64,000 nucleotides of DNA from an uncultured Paracoccaceae bacterium. Lineage in GTDB: Bacteria; Pseudomonadota; Alphaproteobacteria; Rhodobacterales; Rhodobacteraceae. The stretch spans positions 164,196 through 228,195 of the forward strand of contig CANMIX010000007.1 of the NCBI GenBank assembly GCA_947497985.1. Direction: 5' to 3'. The position numbers were made by a program, and so were the translations under genes. This document shows, in pieces, positions 19,385 through 28,761 of the stretch; the first letter of the stretch is position 1; every line of letters begins with the position of its first letter. The notes beneath the pieces are model-generated. The model worked only from the letters and a program-made list of their open reading frames with translations. It had not been told where the DNA came from and did no database searches.

Positions 19385-20287
19385 ATGAAGCCGAGATTCC
19401 GCCAGTTAGAAGCCTTTCACGCAATCATGGACAGTGGCACCGTCACGGGGGCTGCCGAAAAACTGGGCATCTCACAGCCGGGGATCTCCAATCTGCTGTC
19501 ACAATTGGAAGCGAGCAGTGCGATTAAGCTGTTTGAACGGTTGCACGGGCGACTCGTCCCGACACCCGAAGCTGATATTCTGTTCGAAGAAGTCGATACC
19601 CTCATGCGGGGGCTGGACCGGACCAGTCAGACGCTCAACGATCTGCAAAGCAATCGGTTGGGGCAACTCCAGGTCGCTTCACAACACTCGATTTCTTTTG
19701 GGTTTATGCCGCGCTTGATTGCCGAGTTCGCCGCCGAACGGCCGGATGTGACGATCTCCTTTCAATCGCAATATTCTGGTAAGGTTCAAGAATGGGTTGC
19801 GGCAGGGCTTTTTGAAATTGGCGTTTGCGAAGCCCCACTCTTTCACGAGAACCTCAACGCCTACCAAATGCCGTTTGAGACCTACATCGCGTTGCCCGAT
19901 GGTCACCCACTTGCACAACACGAAATCCTGACACCGGAGATTTTACGCGATGTGCCTTTTGTCGTTATGGGACCGCAACACCCAACACAACGGCGCCTGC
20001 GTCAGGCCTTTGACGATGCGGGTGTGCCGTTGAATGCCAGGGTTCATTCCCATCTGTTCAAAAACCTTTTGAGTTTTGTAAAACAGGGCATGGGGGTTGC
20101 CTTGGTGGATCGGTTTGCCTCGGAATATGATGAACCGCTTGGGGTCACGATGCGCAGGTTTGCACCTGAGATCCCGATGGACATGGCCGTTGTGACCTCA
20201 AAGTCCCGGCAATTGTCGCGGGTGGGGCAGGATTTTCACGACCTCCTGATCGAAAGCTTGCGCTCTCGGTCGACCAAAGGGTTTTGA
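19385..20287 (+). CDS. LysR-family transcriptional regulator
   Basis: MKPRFRQLEAFHAIMDSGTVTGAAEKLGISQPGISNLLSQLE; divergent to the DadA-like gene. Confidence 0.92.
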   Translation: MKPRFRQLEAFHAIMDSGTVTGAAEKLGISQPGISNLLSQLEASSAIKLFERLHGRLVPTPEADILFEEVDTLMRGLDRTSQTLNDLQSNRLGQLQVASQHSISFGFMPRLIAEFAAERPDVTISFQSQYSGKVQEWVAAGLFEIGVCEAPLFHENLNAYQMPFETYIALPDGHPLAQHEILTPEILRDVPFVVMGPQHPTQRRLRQAFDDAGVPLNARVHSHLFKNLLSFVKQGMGVALVDRFASEYDEPLGVTMRRFAPEIPMDMAVVTSKSRQLSRVGQDFHDLLIESLRSRSTKGF

Positions 20288-20327
20288 GGTCGAACTGTTT
20301 CGGTATCCGGAAACGCAGTGCGCATCG

Positions 20328-21272
20328 CTATGTGCGGCGGATCTCTTGGATGGATACGCCGAATTCAGCACGAAAAGACCGCGAAAGTGAAACACCGGAA
20401 GCAAATCCGCAACGCAAGGCGATTTGTTCCTGACTGAGTTGCGTGTCCTGGGCAAGTGTCCGCGCGCGTTTTAGGCGGAACAGACGGTAGTATTTTCCAG
20501 GTGTTAGCCCCAGCTCACGCTGGAAGAGCCGGTTCAGGGAGCGTTCCGATAACGACGAACGTTCTGCCAGCTCAAATGTTGTCAGCGGGTTTTCGATGTT
20601 TTCTGCCATCACATCCAGCGCGGCAAGCAGTTTGGGCGATCCTTGTTCGCGCAGTCTGACAGCACCGCGACCCATTTCGTTTTGTCTGCCTGGGTCGTAG
20701 ATAAACATGGTCGAGGCATCAAAAGCCGCAGCCGCACCAAAGTGCTCTTGGATCAGCGACAGGATCATATCCAAGGCAGTGCTTGCCCCTCCGCAGGTGA
20801 TGTAGCGCCCGGATCTAACAAAACGGGCGGTCGAGACCTCGATCTTTGGAAAGCCTTCCGCAAAGGTTTCCAATTCCTGCCAGTGAATGGTGGCTTTATG
20901 GCCGTCCAAAAGACCGGCGGAGGCCAATATCCATGTAGCGGCATCCACGGCCAAGATCATTGATGAATTGCGCGCTGCCAGTCGGGTTTTTTGCAGCAGG
21001 TCGGGGGTGATCTGCTCGTGCACGTGATAGCCGGCCACCAACACAAGAAAGCGATCTGTTTTGGTTGGATCAAACTGGCCATCTGGCATGACGTTCAATC
21101 CGCTCGAACTTGTCACGCGGTCACCATCGAGCGATGACACCTGCCAATTTAGCCCCTCATTTAGCCCCCTCATTTTTACATCCCGCAAAGGTTCAAGTGC
21201 GCTGGCCAGAACCATGTTTGAAAACCCTTCAAACAGCAGAAATTCGAAATTGAGATTGGTGTTTGGCGACAT
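20328..21272 (-). CDS. GlxA-family (DJ-1/PfpI + AraC HTH) transcriptional regulator, CdhR-like
   Basis: NFEFLLFEGFSNMVLASALEPLRDV... plus C-terminal AraC HTH LARDTQLSQEQIALRCGFASGVSLSRSFRAEFG-type region; divergent from the carnitine genes. Likely start 21272. Confidence 0.88.
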   Translation of the reverse strand: MSPNTNLNFEFLLFEGFSNMVLASALEPLRDVKMRGLNEGLNWQVSSLDGDRVTSSSGLNVMPDGQFDPTKTDRFLVLVAGYHVHEQITPDLLQKTRLAARNSSMILAVDAATWILASAGLLDGHKATIHWQELETFAEGFPKIEVSTARFVRSGRYITCGGASTALDMILSLIQEHFGAAAAFDASTMFIYDPGRQNEMGRGAVRLREQGSPKLLAALDVMAENIENPLTTFELAERSSLSERSLNRLFQRELGLTPGKYYRLFRLKRARTLAQDTQLSQEQIALRCGFASGVSLSRSFRAEFGVSIQEIRRT

Positions 21273-21460
21273 TTGTTCTGAATATGGCGAGAAATGAGTG
21301 CAAAGCAAGGGGCGTTGTTCCTTAGCCTTCTTGTCAATGGTGCCCTGCGCGCCGCTCCTATCACCTTGTGCACACTGTCGGCGTCTGGGTTTCAAACAGG
21401 GCCGCTGTGCGCCCTCAATAGCCTGTGGGTTCTCAACCCCACTTTGATCGAGGATACATC

Positions 21461-22387
21461 ATGCCCCTCACGATGAACCGAAACGTCTTTATCACCTGTG
21501 CCGTCACCGGATCAGGTGGCACGCAAGATCGCAGCCCGCATGTGCCGCGTTCCCCCAAGCAGATTGCTGACTCAGCCATCGATGCCGCCAAAGCAGGTGC
21601 CGCCATCGTACATTGCCACGTGCGTGATCCGGAAACCGGAGCGCCGAGCCGTGATCTTGGCCTGTACCGCGAGGTTACGGATCGCGTGCGGGACAGCGAA
21701 GTGGACGTCGTTTTGAACCTGACGGCCGGTATGGGCGGTGACATGGTCTTTGGCCCCACCGACGCTCCGCTGCCGGTCAATGAGGCTGGCACCGATATGG
21801 TGAGCGCAGCTGAGCGCATGGCGCATGTTGCAGAATGTCTTCCCGAGATCTGTACGCTCGATTGCGGCACCATGAATTTTGCCGAGGCCGATTACGTGAT
21901 GACCAATACGCCCGGCATGTTGCGGGCCATGGGGCAGATGATGACAGATCTGGGTGTGAAGCCCGAGATCGAAGCCTTTGACACCGGTCATCTTTGGTTT
22001 GCCAAAGAGTTGGTAAAAGAGGGCGTTCTGGACAGCCCGGCTTTGGTCCAGCTGTGTATGGGGGTTCCGTGGGGCGCGCCGAATGATCTGAACACCTTTA
22101 TGGCGATGGTGAACAATGTTCCTGCTGATTGGAACTGGTCGGCGTTCAGCCTTGGTCGTGACCAGATGCCTTATGTGGCGCAAGCCGCATTGGCGGGTGG
22201 TAACGTGCGTGTCGGCCTAGAGGACAACCTGTTCCTGGAAAAAGGTGTTCTGGCCACCAATGCGCAGCTGGTCGAACGCGCAGTTGGCGTTCTGGAAGGC
22301 TTGGGTGCGCGTATCATGGGGCCTGAGGCCGTGCGCGAACAGCTTGGTCTGACCAAACGCGCTCCCGTTGTGAAGAGTGCCGCGTAA
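21461..22387 (+). CDS. BKACE-family beta-keto acid cleavage enzyme (probable 3-dehydrocarnitine:acetyl-CoA transferase)
   Basis: NVFITCAVTGSGGTQDRSPHVPRSPKQIADSAIDAAKAGAAIVHCHVRDPETGAPSRDLGLYREV; metal-binding HCHVR motif; context. Confidence 0.9.
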   Translation: MPLTMNRNVFITCAVTGSGGTQDRSPHVPRSPKQIADSAIDAAKAGAAIVHCHVRDPETGAPSRDLGLYREVTDRVRDSEVDVVLNLTAGMGGDMVFGPTDAPLPVNEAGTDMVSAAERMAHVAECLPEICTLDCGTMNFAEADYVMTNTPGMLRAMGQMMTDLGVKPEIEAFDTGHLWFAKELVKEGVLDSPALVQLCMGVPWGAPNDLNTFMAMVNNVPADWNWSAFSLGRDQMPYVAQAALAGGNVRVGLEDNLFLEKGVLATNAQLVERAVGVLEGLGARIMGPEAVREQLGLTKRAPVVKSAA

Positions 22388-23151
22388 TGGCACAACGTGT
22401 CCTTGTGACCGGTGGTGCGGCGGGGATTGGGCGTGCCATTGCGCAACGCTTTCTGGAGGAAGGTGCGCGCGTTGCACTCTGTGATGCAGATGCTGACGCC
22501 GTCGCAGACATGCAAGCCACGTATCCCGACATCATCGCAGCAACAGCTGATGTAACATCTGAGACACAGATGGCAGCGTTTCTGGACCAGGTCGAAACTG
22601 CATGGAAGGGCGTCGACGTTGTATGTGCCAACGCCGGCACCGGTGGTCCGGCTGGCGGTATTGAAACCCTCGACTACGACGACTGGCAACGATGTGTGGC
22701 AACCAACGTACATGGATCCTTCTTGACCTGCCGTTGGGCGGCGAGACTGATGAAACATCAAGGCTCTGGCCTGATTGCAATGACCTCTTCAACCGCCGGC
22801 ATCATGGGATACCCACTGCGCTCGCCGTATGCGGCCGCTAAATGGGCTGTTGTCGGCATGACAAAAACACTGGCGATGGAGCTCGGTCCATACGGGATCC
22901 GCGTAAACGCCATTTGCCCGGGCGCCGTTGAGGGGCCGCGCATGGACCGTATCGTCGCGAATGAAGCTGCGGCACGAGGGATGACCGAAAGCGACGTTCG
23001 CGCATCCTATGTGACCGGCGTCTCCATGAAGACCTGGGTCACGGCGGAAGACATCGCCAACACCATTCACTTTCTGGCCTCCGATGCGGGGCACAAGATA
23101 TCGGGACAGGTTCTGTCCATCGATGGCCATACGGAGACTCTTGCACCATGA
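22387..23151 (+). CDS. Short-chain dehydrogenase/reductase
   Basis: VLVTGGAAGIGRAIAQRFLEEGARVALCD, SPYAAAKWAVVGMTKTLAMELGPYGIRVNAICPGAV. Confidence 0.92.
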   Translation: MAQRVLVTGGAAGIGRAIAQRFLEEGARVALCDADADAVADMQATYPDIIAATADVTSETQMAAFLDQVETAWKGVDVVCANAGTGGPAGGIETLDYDDWQRCVATNVHGSFLTCRWAARLMKHQGSGLIAMTSSTAGIMGYPLRSPYAAAKWAVVGMTKTLAMELGPYGIRVNAICPGAVEGPRMDRIVANEAAARGMTESDVRASYVTGVSMKTWVTAEDIANTIHFLASDAGHKISGQVLSIDGHTETLAP

Positions 23152-24590
23152 CGGATCTTAATTCGAACACAGTCGCGATTATCGGCGGCGGCGTGATCGG
23201 CGGCGGTTGGGCTGCCCGGTTTCTGCTAAATGGCTGGGACGTTCAGGTTTTTGACCCGGACCCCGAAGCAGAGCGGAAGATCAGCGAGGTATTGGCCAAT
23301 GCCCGCCGCGCCTTGCCCGGTCTTTATGACAAGGCATTGCCAAACGAGGGCAGTCTGACGTTTCACGAGGACATCGCGGATGCGCTCAAAGGTGCGGCTT
23401 GGGTGCAGGAAAGCGTGCCGGAACGTCTGGACCTGAAGCATAAGATCTATGCCCAGATCCTGGAATTCGCCGCTGATGACGCGGTGATTGGCTCGTCCAC
23501 CTCTGGGTTTAAACCGTCCGAGTTGAACCAGGGCGAGGGGCGCATCATTGTCGCGCATCCCTTTAACCCGGTCTACCTGTTGCCGTTGATTGAATTGGTT
23601 GGCGCATCAGAACATTGCGCACAGGCGGCGGATGTTCTGCGCAGTCTTGGAATGTACCCACTGACCGTGCGCAAGGAAATTGACGCTCATATCGCGGACC
23701 GTTTGATGGAGGCGGTTTGGCGCGAAGGTCTGTGGCTGATCAAGGACGGGATTTGTTCCACCGCAGAGTTAGATGAAGCGATCCGCATGGGGTTCGGCTT
23801 GCGCTGGGCACAGATGGGGCTGTTCGAAACCTTCCGCATTGCCGGCGGTGAGGCCGGGATGAAGCATTTCATGGCGCAGTTTGGCCCCGCTTTGAAATGG
23901 CCCTGGACCAAGCTGATGGATGTACCGGAGTTCAATGACGAACTGGTGGATCTGGTTGCAGGTCAGTCCGATGCACAGTCCGGACATAAAACGATCCGTG
24001 AATTGGAACGCCTGAGAGACGACAATCTGGTTGCTATGATGCGCGCGCTCAAGGCGACCGGCAGCGGTGCAGGTGGTGTGATCACCGCCCATGAGGCCAT
24101 TTTGCCGGACGTGCAGTCGCAAGACCTGCCAATCACTGTCAGCCGTGCCATTCCGCAAAGCTGGACAGACTACAATGGACATATGAACGAAACCCATTAC
24201 ATTGAAATTGCAAGCCAAGCGACGGATCGGTTCATGCAGATGATCGGCGCAGATGCCGACTATATTGCCGCTGGACGCAGTTATTTCACCGTTGAAAACC
24301 ACATTCGGTATCTGACTGAGCTACACGCAGGAGATCAGATTACCGTTTCAACCCGCGTATTGTTGGGTGAAGGCAAGAAAATGCACCTGTTTCATATGAT
24401 CCAAGATGCAGATGGGACCCTTGCGGCTACGGTGGAGACTTTGCAGATCCATATGGACTTGAAGGCCCGCAGCTCTTCCTTACCCGAAGAGCATGTGGCG
24501 CAGGCGTTGTCTGGGTTTGCGACACAGCATGCCGCATTGCCGATCCCGAACGGCGTTGGCCGGCATGTGGGCCAGAGGAACGCATCCTAG
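23148..24590 (+). CDS. L-carnitine dehydrogenase fused to C-terminal hotdog thioesterase domain
   Basis: N-terminal 3-hydroxyacyl-CoA DH fold (VAIIGGGVIGGGWAARFLLNGWDVQVFDPDPEA, GRIIVAHPFNPVYLLPLIELV); C-terminal SWTDYNGHMNETHYIEIASQATDRFM thioesterase. Confidence 0.9.
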   Translation: MTDLNSNTVAIIGGGVIGGGWAARFLLNGWDVQVFDPDPEAERKISEVLANARRALPGLYDKALPNEGSLTFHEDIADALKGAAWVQESVPERLDLKHKIYAQILEFAADDAVIGSSTSGFKPSELNQGEGRIIVAHPFNPVYLLPLIELVGASEHCAQAADVLRSLGMYPLTVRKEIDAHIADRLMEAVWREGLWLIKDGICSTAELDEAIRMGFGLRWAQMGLFETFRIAGGEAGMKHFMAQFGPALKWPWTKLMDVPEFNDELVDLVAGQSDAQSGHKTIRELERLRDDNLVAMMRALKATGSGAGGVITAHEAILPDVQSQDLPITVSRAIPQSWTDYNGHMNETHYIEIASQATDRFMQMIGADADYIAAGRSYFTVENHIRYLTELHAGDQITVSTRVLLGEGKKMHLFHMIQDADGTLAATVETLQIHMDLKARSSSLPEEHVAQALSGFATQHAALPIPNGVGRHVGQRNAS

Positions 24591-24744
24591 CCTAATAGGC
24601 ATCGGTGTCTGAAGACTGACAATCAACCGAAAGGCGGGCGATGTGATTGCCGGGCCTTTCGGGACAATACCCGGCAAGAAATCGCCAAAAGACGAGAGAC
24701 AAAACAGCACCGGAATAACAAAACCAACTAGGGAGGAAACGAAG

Positions 24745-26436
24745 ATGTCTAAAGGGAATTCACGGGAAAACCTTGTTGCAAAACAAGGGTTTTTTACCGG
24801 TTTGCACCCGGGGATGAGCATCGCTGCCAAAGGTATGATTGCCGCCTTTGTGATCTTTACGGTTATGAATGTGGAACTGGCAGGGGGCTTTTACAAATCC
24901 ATTCGAAGTTGGATCGAAAACGGGCTGAGTTTCTATTACATCACGTTGTTTTCCATCGGTCTTTTCATCTGTTTCTGGCTGATGTTCTCGCGTTTTGGAT
25001 CCATTCGCCTCGGCGATGATGACTCCCGACCCGAGTTCAGCAACTTCAGCTGGTTTGCGATGCTGTTTTCAGCAGGTATCGGCATTGGCATTTTGTTCTT
25101 TGGCGTGGCTGAGCCTATCTTCTATTTCGACAATACCGAAGGTTGGGGCTATCCAAACAATCCCCATGCGGACCTGCGAGGCCATGGTGACATGGATATG
25201 CAGCGCGCGGTGGACGCGATGCGGGTGACCTTCTTTCACTGGGGTTTTCATGGCTGGGCGTTTTACGTTCTAGTTGGGTTGAGCCTTGCGTATTTTGGTT
25301 TTCGCAAAAAGCTGCCTCTGACACTACGCTCGGCGCTATATCCGCTTATTGGAGAGCGTATCTATGGCCCTTGGGGGCATGCGGTTGACCTGTTGGCGGT
25401 GTTTGGCACCGTCTTTGGCGTCGCCACATCTTTGGGCCTAGGAGTGAGCCAGATGGCCGCCGGCCTCAATCAACTGTTTGGGATCGATCCGGGGATTGGA
25501 ACCAAATTGGTTTTGATCGCAGTTGTTTCGGTCATTGCAACGGCATCTGCTGTGTCCGGAGTGGGGCGGGGTATCCGTATTCTGTCTGAATGGAACATCT
25601 GGCTGTCGGTGCTGCTGCTGGGAGCATTCGTGGTCTTTGGCCCGTTCCAATGGCTGATGGGGTTCTTTGTGACCACTCTGGGTGATTACCTGTGGAACTT
25701 TGTTCCTATGGGGTTCTGGACAGCCACCGAGGGGGATGAGGTCGCCTGGCAAGGTGGCTGGACCATCTTCTATTGGGGATGGTGGATGTCTTGGTCACCT
25801 TTTGTCGGGGTTTTCATCGCCCGGATCTCACGCGGGCGCACCATTCGCGAGTTTATGGTCGGCGTTATGTTTGTTCCAACCACCATCGCCTTTTTCTGGC
25901 TGTGCATGTTTGGTGGCAATGCGATCTGGCAGGAAATCCACATGGGCGCCGGGCCGGGGTCTGTGGATGGCGCCGGGATCATTCAAACCGTGCGGGATTG
26001 GAACCTGCCAAGCGCGCTCTATGGAACGATCGACAATCTTGCGGCGACAAGCTGGATGGGCGGCGCCAATACGATCAGTTGGTTGATGTCGTTCCTGGCG
26101 ACCTTCCTGCTGTTTTCATGGTTCATCACATCTTCGGATTCGGGCACTTTGGTGATCACCACCATGTTGTCGATGGGCGATGAGAACCCGCCGATCAAAT
26201 TCCGGATTATCTGGGGGCTCGGCGAAGGGGTTGTTGCAGGTGCGCTCTTGTTGGCCGGTGGATTAGGCGCATTACAGACCGCCTCAATCGCTGCTGCGTT
26301 CCCGATATCATTCGTGTTGATCGCGATGATTTGGGGACTATTGAAATCGCTGCACGAGGATCCGTCTTCGACGCCGATTGCCAAAGCGCAGGTTGCGCAG
26401 GAGGAAACGAATGTTGTGCAGGACTTACGTGCGTAA
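24745..26436 (+). CDS. BCCT-family betaine/carnitine/choline transporter
   Basis: SWFAMLFSAGIGIGILFFGVAEPIFYF and GGWTIFYWGWWMSWSPFVGVFIARISRGRTIREF BCCT signatures. ATG at 24745 preceded by gggagg. Confidence 0.95.
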   Translation: MSKGNSRENLVAKQGFFTGLHPGMSIAAKGMIAAFVIFTVMNVELAGGFYKSIRSWIENGLSFYYITLFSIGLFICFWLMFSRFGSIRLGDDDSRPEFSNFSWFAMLFSAGIGIGILFFGVAEPIFYFDNTEGWGYPNNPHADLRGHGDMDMQRAVDAMRVTFFHWGFHGWAFYVLVGLSLAYFGFRKKLPLTLRSALYPLIGERIYGPWGHAVDLLAVFGTVFGVATSLGLGVSQMAAGLNQLFGIDPGIGTKLVLIAVVSVIATASAVSGVGRGIRILSEWNIWLSVLLLGAFVVFGPFQWLMGFFVTTLGDYLWNFVPMGFWTATEGDEVAWQGGWTIFYWGWWMSWSPFVGVFIARISRGRTIREFMVGVMFVPTTIAFFWLCMFGGNAIWQEIHMGAGPGSVDGAGIIQTVRDWNLPSALYGTIDNLAATSWMGGANTISWLMSFLATFLLFSWFITSSDSGTLVITTMLSMGDENPPIKFRIIWGLGEGVVAGALLLAGGLGALQTASIAAAFPISFVLIAMIWGLLKSLHEDPSSTPIAKAQVAQEETNVVQDLRA

Positions 26437-26479
26437 GCTTGCTGAACAATGACACGGAGTGCGGCCTAACGGGCGCGCT

Positions 26480-27403
26480 TCAAACTGATCCAGACTGGCG
26501 CATCTGACGTGGGCTGGCTCCAAACTGGGTCTTGAACGCCCGTGCCATGGCGCTGGCGTTCTCATACCCGCAACGTCCTGCGATTTCGGCGACGGATTGG
26601 TCGCTTTCCACGACCAATTGACGGGCGAGGTTCAGCCGCAGGCGACAATAAACGGCCTGCGGCGTTTCTTTCAGTTCGGCACGCATGCGCAGTTCCAGCT
26701 GTTTCTGTGTGACCTTCATCCGGCGCGCCAATTCGGCGATTGGGAAAGGGGTCTCCAGATTTTCCTGCATCAAACGCAAGGTTCTATCCACCAAGCGTCC
26801 GCCGGGACTGGGTGCCAGAGTATAGGCGCGCGCTGAGTGATCAGTCATAAAAAGCTGAGCGACTTCGACGGCGATCAACGGATCTGGCAATTGACCTATG
26901 AAATGCATCACCAGGTCAAAAGCCGCCATGGCACCAGAACAGGTGACCCGGTCGCGATCAATCACATAGCGTTGGCGCACGGCATCGACGTTGGGAAAGG
27001 TCTCCTCAAACCGTGATAAGACCTCCCAGTGAATGGTTGCTCTATAGCCATCCAGAAACCCGGCGCGTGCCAATAGCCAGCTGCCGGTGTCGAACCCGGC
27101 CAGTGTCTTATAGCGAGGCTTCGCGTGCTGCAATGCGCGAGTTGTGGTTTGCCTATCAAGCGTTTGATACCCGTAAGACGGCATGACTGCCAAGACATCG
27201 CCGCGCCCCTGCGTCAAGGATCCATGGGGGCGAACCTCCATTCCGCTTGAACTGGCAACGGTTGCGCCATCGAGCGTCAAAAACCGCCATTCATAGAGCG
27301 GTTCGCGCGCAGCCATATTTGCGGCGCGCAGCGGCTCGACGATATTCGCCAAACAATGGTTGGAGAAAGCGTCAAAAAGCAAAAGGTCAAATTTCCGCGG
27401 CAT
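26480..27403 (-). CDS. GlxA-family AraC-type transcriptional regulator
   Basis: MPRKFDLLLFDAFSNHCLANIVEPLRAAN...; C-terminal HTH VAEIAGRCGYENASAMARAFKTQFGASPRQMR; start 27403 preferred. Confidence 0.88.
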   Translation of the reverse strand: MPRKFDLLLFDAFSNHCLANIVEPLRAANMAAREPLYEWRFLTLDGATVASSSGMEVRPHGSLTQGRGDVLAVMPSYGYQTLDRQTTTRALQHAKPRYKTLAGFDTGSWLLARAGFLDGYRATIHWEVLSRFEETFPNVDAVRQRYVIDRDRVTCSGAMAAFDLVMHFIGQLPDPLIAVEVAQLFMTDHSARAYTLAPSPGGRLVDRTLRLMQENLETPFPIAELARRMKVTQKQLELRMRAELKETPQAVYCRLRLNLARQLVVESDQSVAEIAGRCGYENASAMARAFKTQFGASPRQMRQSGSV

Positions 27404-27505
27404 TCCTGCATTTCCTGCGAACTTGGCATGATTTTGGGTCAATTGTGCACTCTTTCTAGAGGCAAGAGTTGCTGTAGTGAAGAAAAACATACTGGGAGAT
27501 ACGCC

Positions 27506-28666
27506 ATGCATTTTGGCCTGAGTGACGAACAAGAAATGATCGTGTCGACCGTTCGCAGCTTTGTGGAGAAAGAAATCTATCCCCACGAAGCCGAAGTAGA
27601 ACGCAGCGGCGAGGTTCCGTTTGAGTTGGGACAAGAGATCAAGCAGAAATGTATCGATCTAGGTTTCTACGCCTGTAACTTCCCCGAAGAGGTGGGCGGC
27701 GCCGGTTTGGGCCATCTGGATTTTGCCTTGGTCGAACGGGAATTGGGCCGGGGTTCGATGGCGTTGAACCATTTCTTTGGCCGCCCACAGAACATCCTTA
27801 TGGCGTGCAACGACGAACAGCGTGAGCGGTATTTGTTGCCTGCCGTCCGTGGCGAGAAAATGGATGCGCTGGCGATGACTGAACCTGATGCTGGGTCAGA
27901 CGTGCGAGGCATGAAATGTCAGGCACAACGCGATGGCGGTGATTGGGTTGTGAATGGATCCAAACACTTTATCTCGGGAGCGGAACACGCGGATTTCTTC
28001 ATCGTGTTTGTCGCAACCGGAGTTGATGAGACCCCAAAAGGCCCCAAAAAACGCATCACAACATTCCTTGTCGATCGTGGCACACCCGGATTTGAAGTGC
28101 GCGATGGCTATAACTCCGTGAGCCACAAAGGGTACAAGAACTGCATCCTTTATTTTGACAACTGCCGACTGTCCGACGCGCAGGTTCTGGGCGAAGTTGA
28201 CGGTGGCTTTGCTGTCATGAACGAGTGGCTTTATGCGACCCGGATCACTGTCGCCACGATGAGCGTGGGCCGGGCGCGGCGCTGTTTTGACTATGCGTTG
28301 AACTATGCCGCCGAGCGCAAGCAATTTGGCCAACAAATCGGCAAGTTCCAAGGCGTCTCCTTTCAGATCGCGGACATGATCACCGAGATCGACGCCGCGG
28401 ATTTTCTGACACTGTCTAGCGCATGGCGGCTGGATCAGGGGCTGCCCGCCAACCGCGAGATCGCATCGGCCAAAGTCTACGCTTCAGAGACGCTGGCGCG
28501 GGTCACAGATGCCACGTTGCAGATCTTTGGCGGGATGGGGTTGATGGATGACTTCCCAATCGAACGGTTTTGGCGGGATGCGCGGGTCGAGCGGATTTGG
28601 GACGGAACGTCCGAGATCCAGCGCCACATCATCTCCCGTGAACTTCTGCGCCCTTTGGGTGCCTAA
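27506..28666 (+). CDS. Acyl-CoA dehydrogenase (probable gamma-butyrobetainyl-CoA dehydrogenase by context)
   Basis: ALAMTEPDAGSDVRGM, AERKQFGQQIGKFQGVSFQIADM, QIFGGMGLMDDFPIERFWRDARVERIWDGTSEIQRHIISREL; ATG at 27506. Confidence 0.93.
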   Translation: MHFGLSDEQEMIVSTVRSFVEKEIYPHEAEVERSGEVPFELGQEIKQKCIDLGFYACNFPEEVGGAGLGHLDFALVERELGRGSMALNHFFGRPQNILMACNDEQRERYLLPAVRGEKMDALAMTEPDAGSDVRGMKCQAQRDGGDWVVNGSKHFISGAEHADFFIVFVATGVDETPKGPKKRITTFLVDRGTPGFEVRDGYNSVSHKGYKNCILYFDNCRLSDAQVLGEVDGGFAVMNEWLYATRITVATMSVGRARRCFDYALNYAAERKQFGQQIGKFQGVSFQIADMITEIDAADFLTLSSAWRLDQGLPANREIASAKVYASETLARVTDATLQIFGGMGLMDDFPIERFWRDARVERIWDGTSEIQRHIISRELLRPLGA

Positions 28667-28761
28667 GACGCTTTGACGGCGGTGGTTCTGGTTTTCCTTG
28701 CTCTCAACTCAAATCGGGATGCCGTCGTCAAGGCGAGAATTGGCAAAGGCGCATAGATGCT

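Noticed and set aside
24648-24677. TTGCCGGG...CCCGGCAA stem upstream of the BCCT gene considered as a riboswitch
   Set aside because: Only a single simple hairpin is visible with no known aptamer consensus; could be an attenuator or weak terminator, not supportable as a riboswitch.
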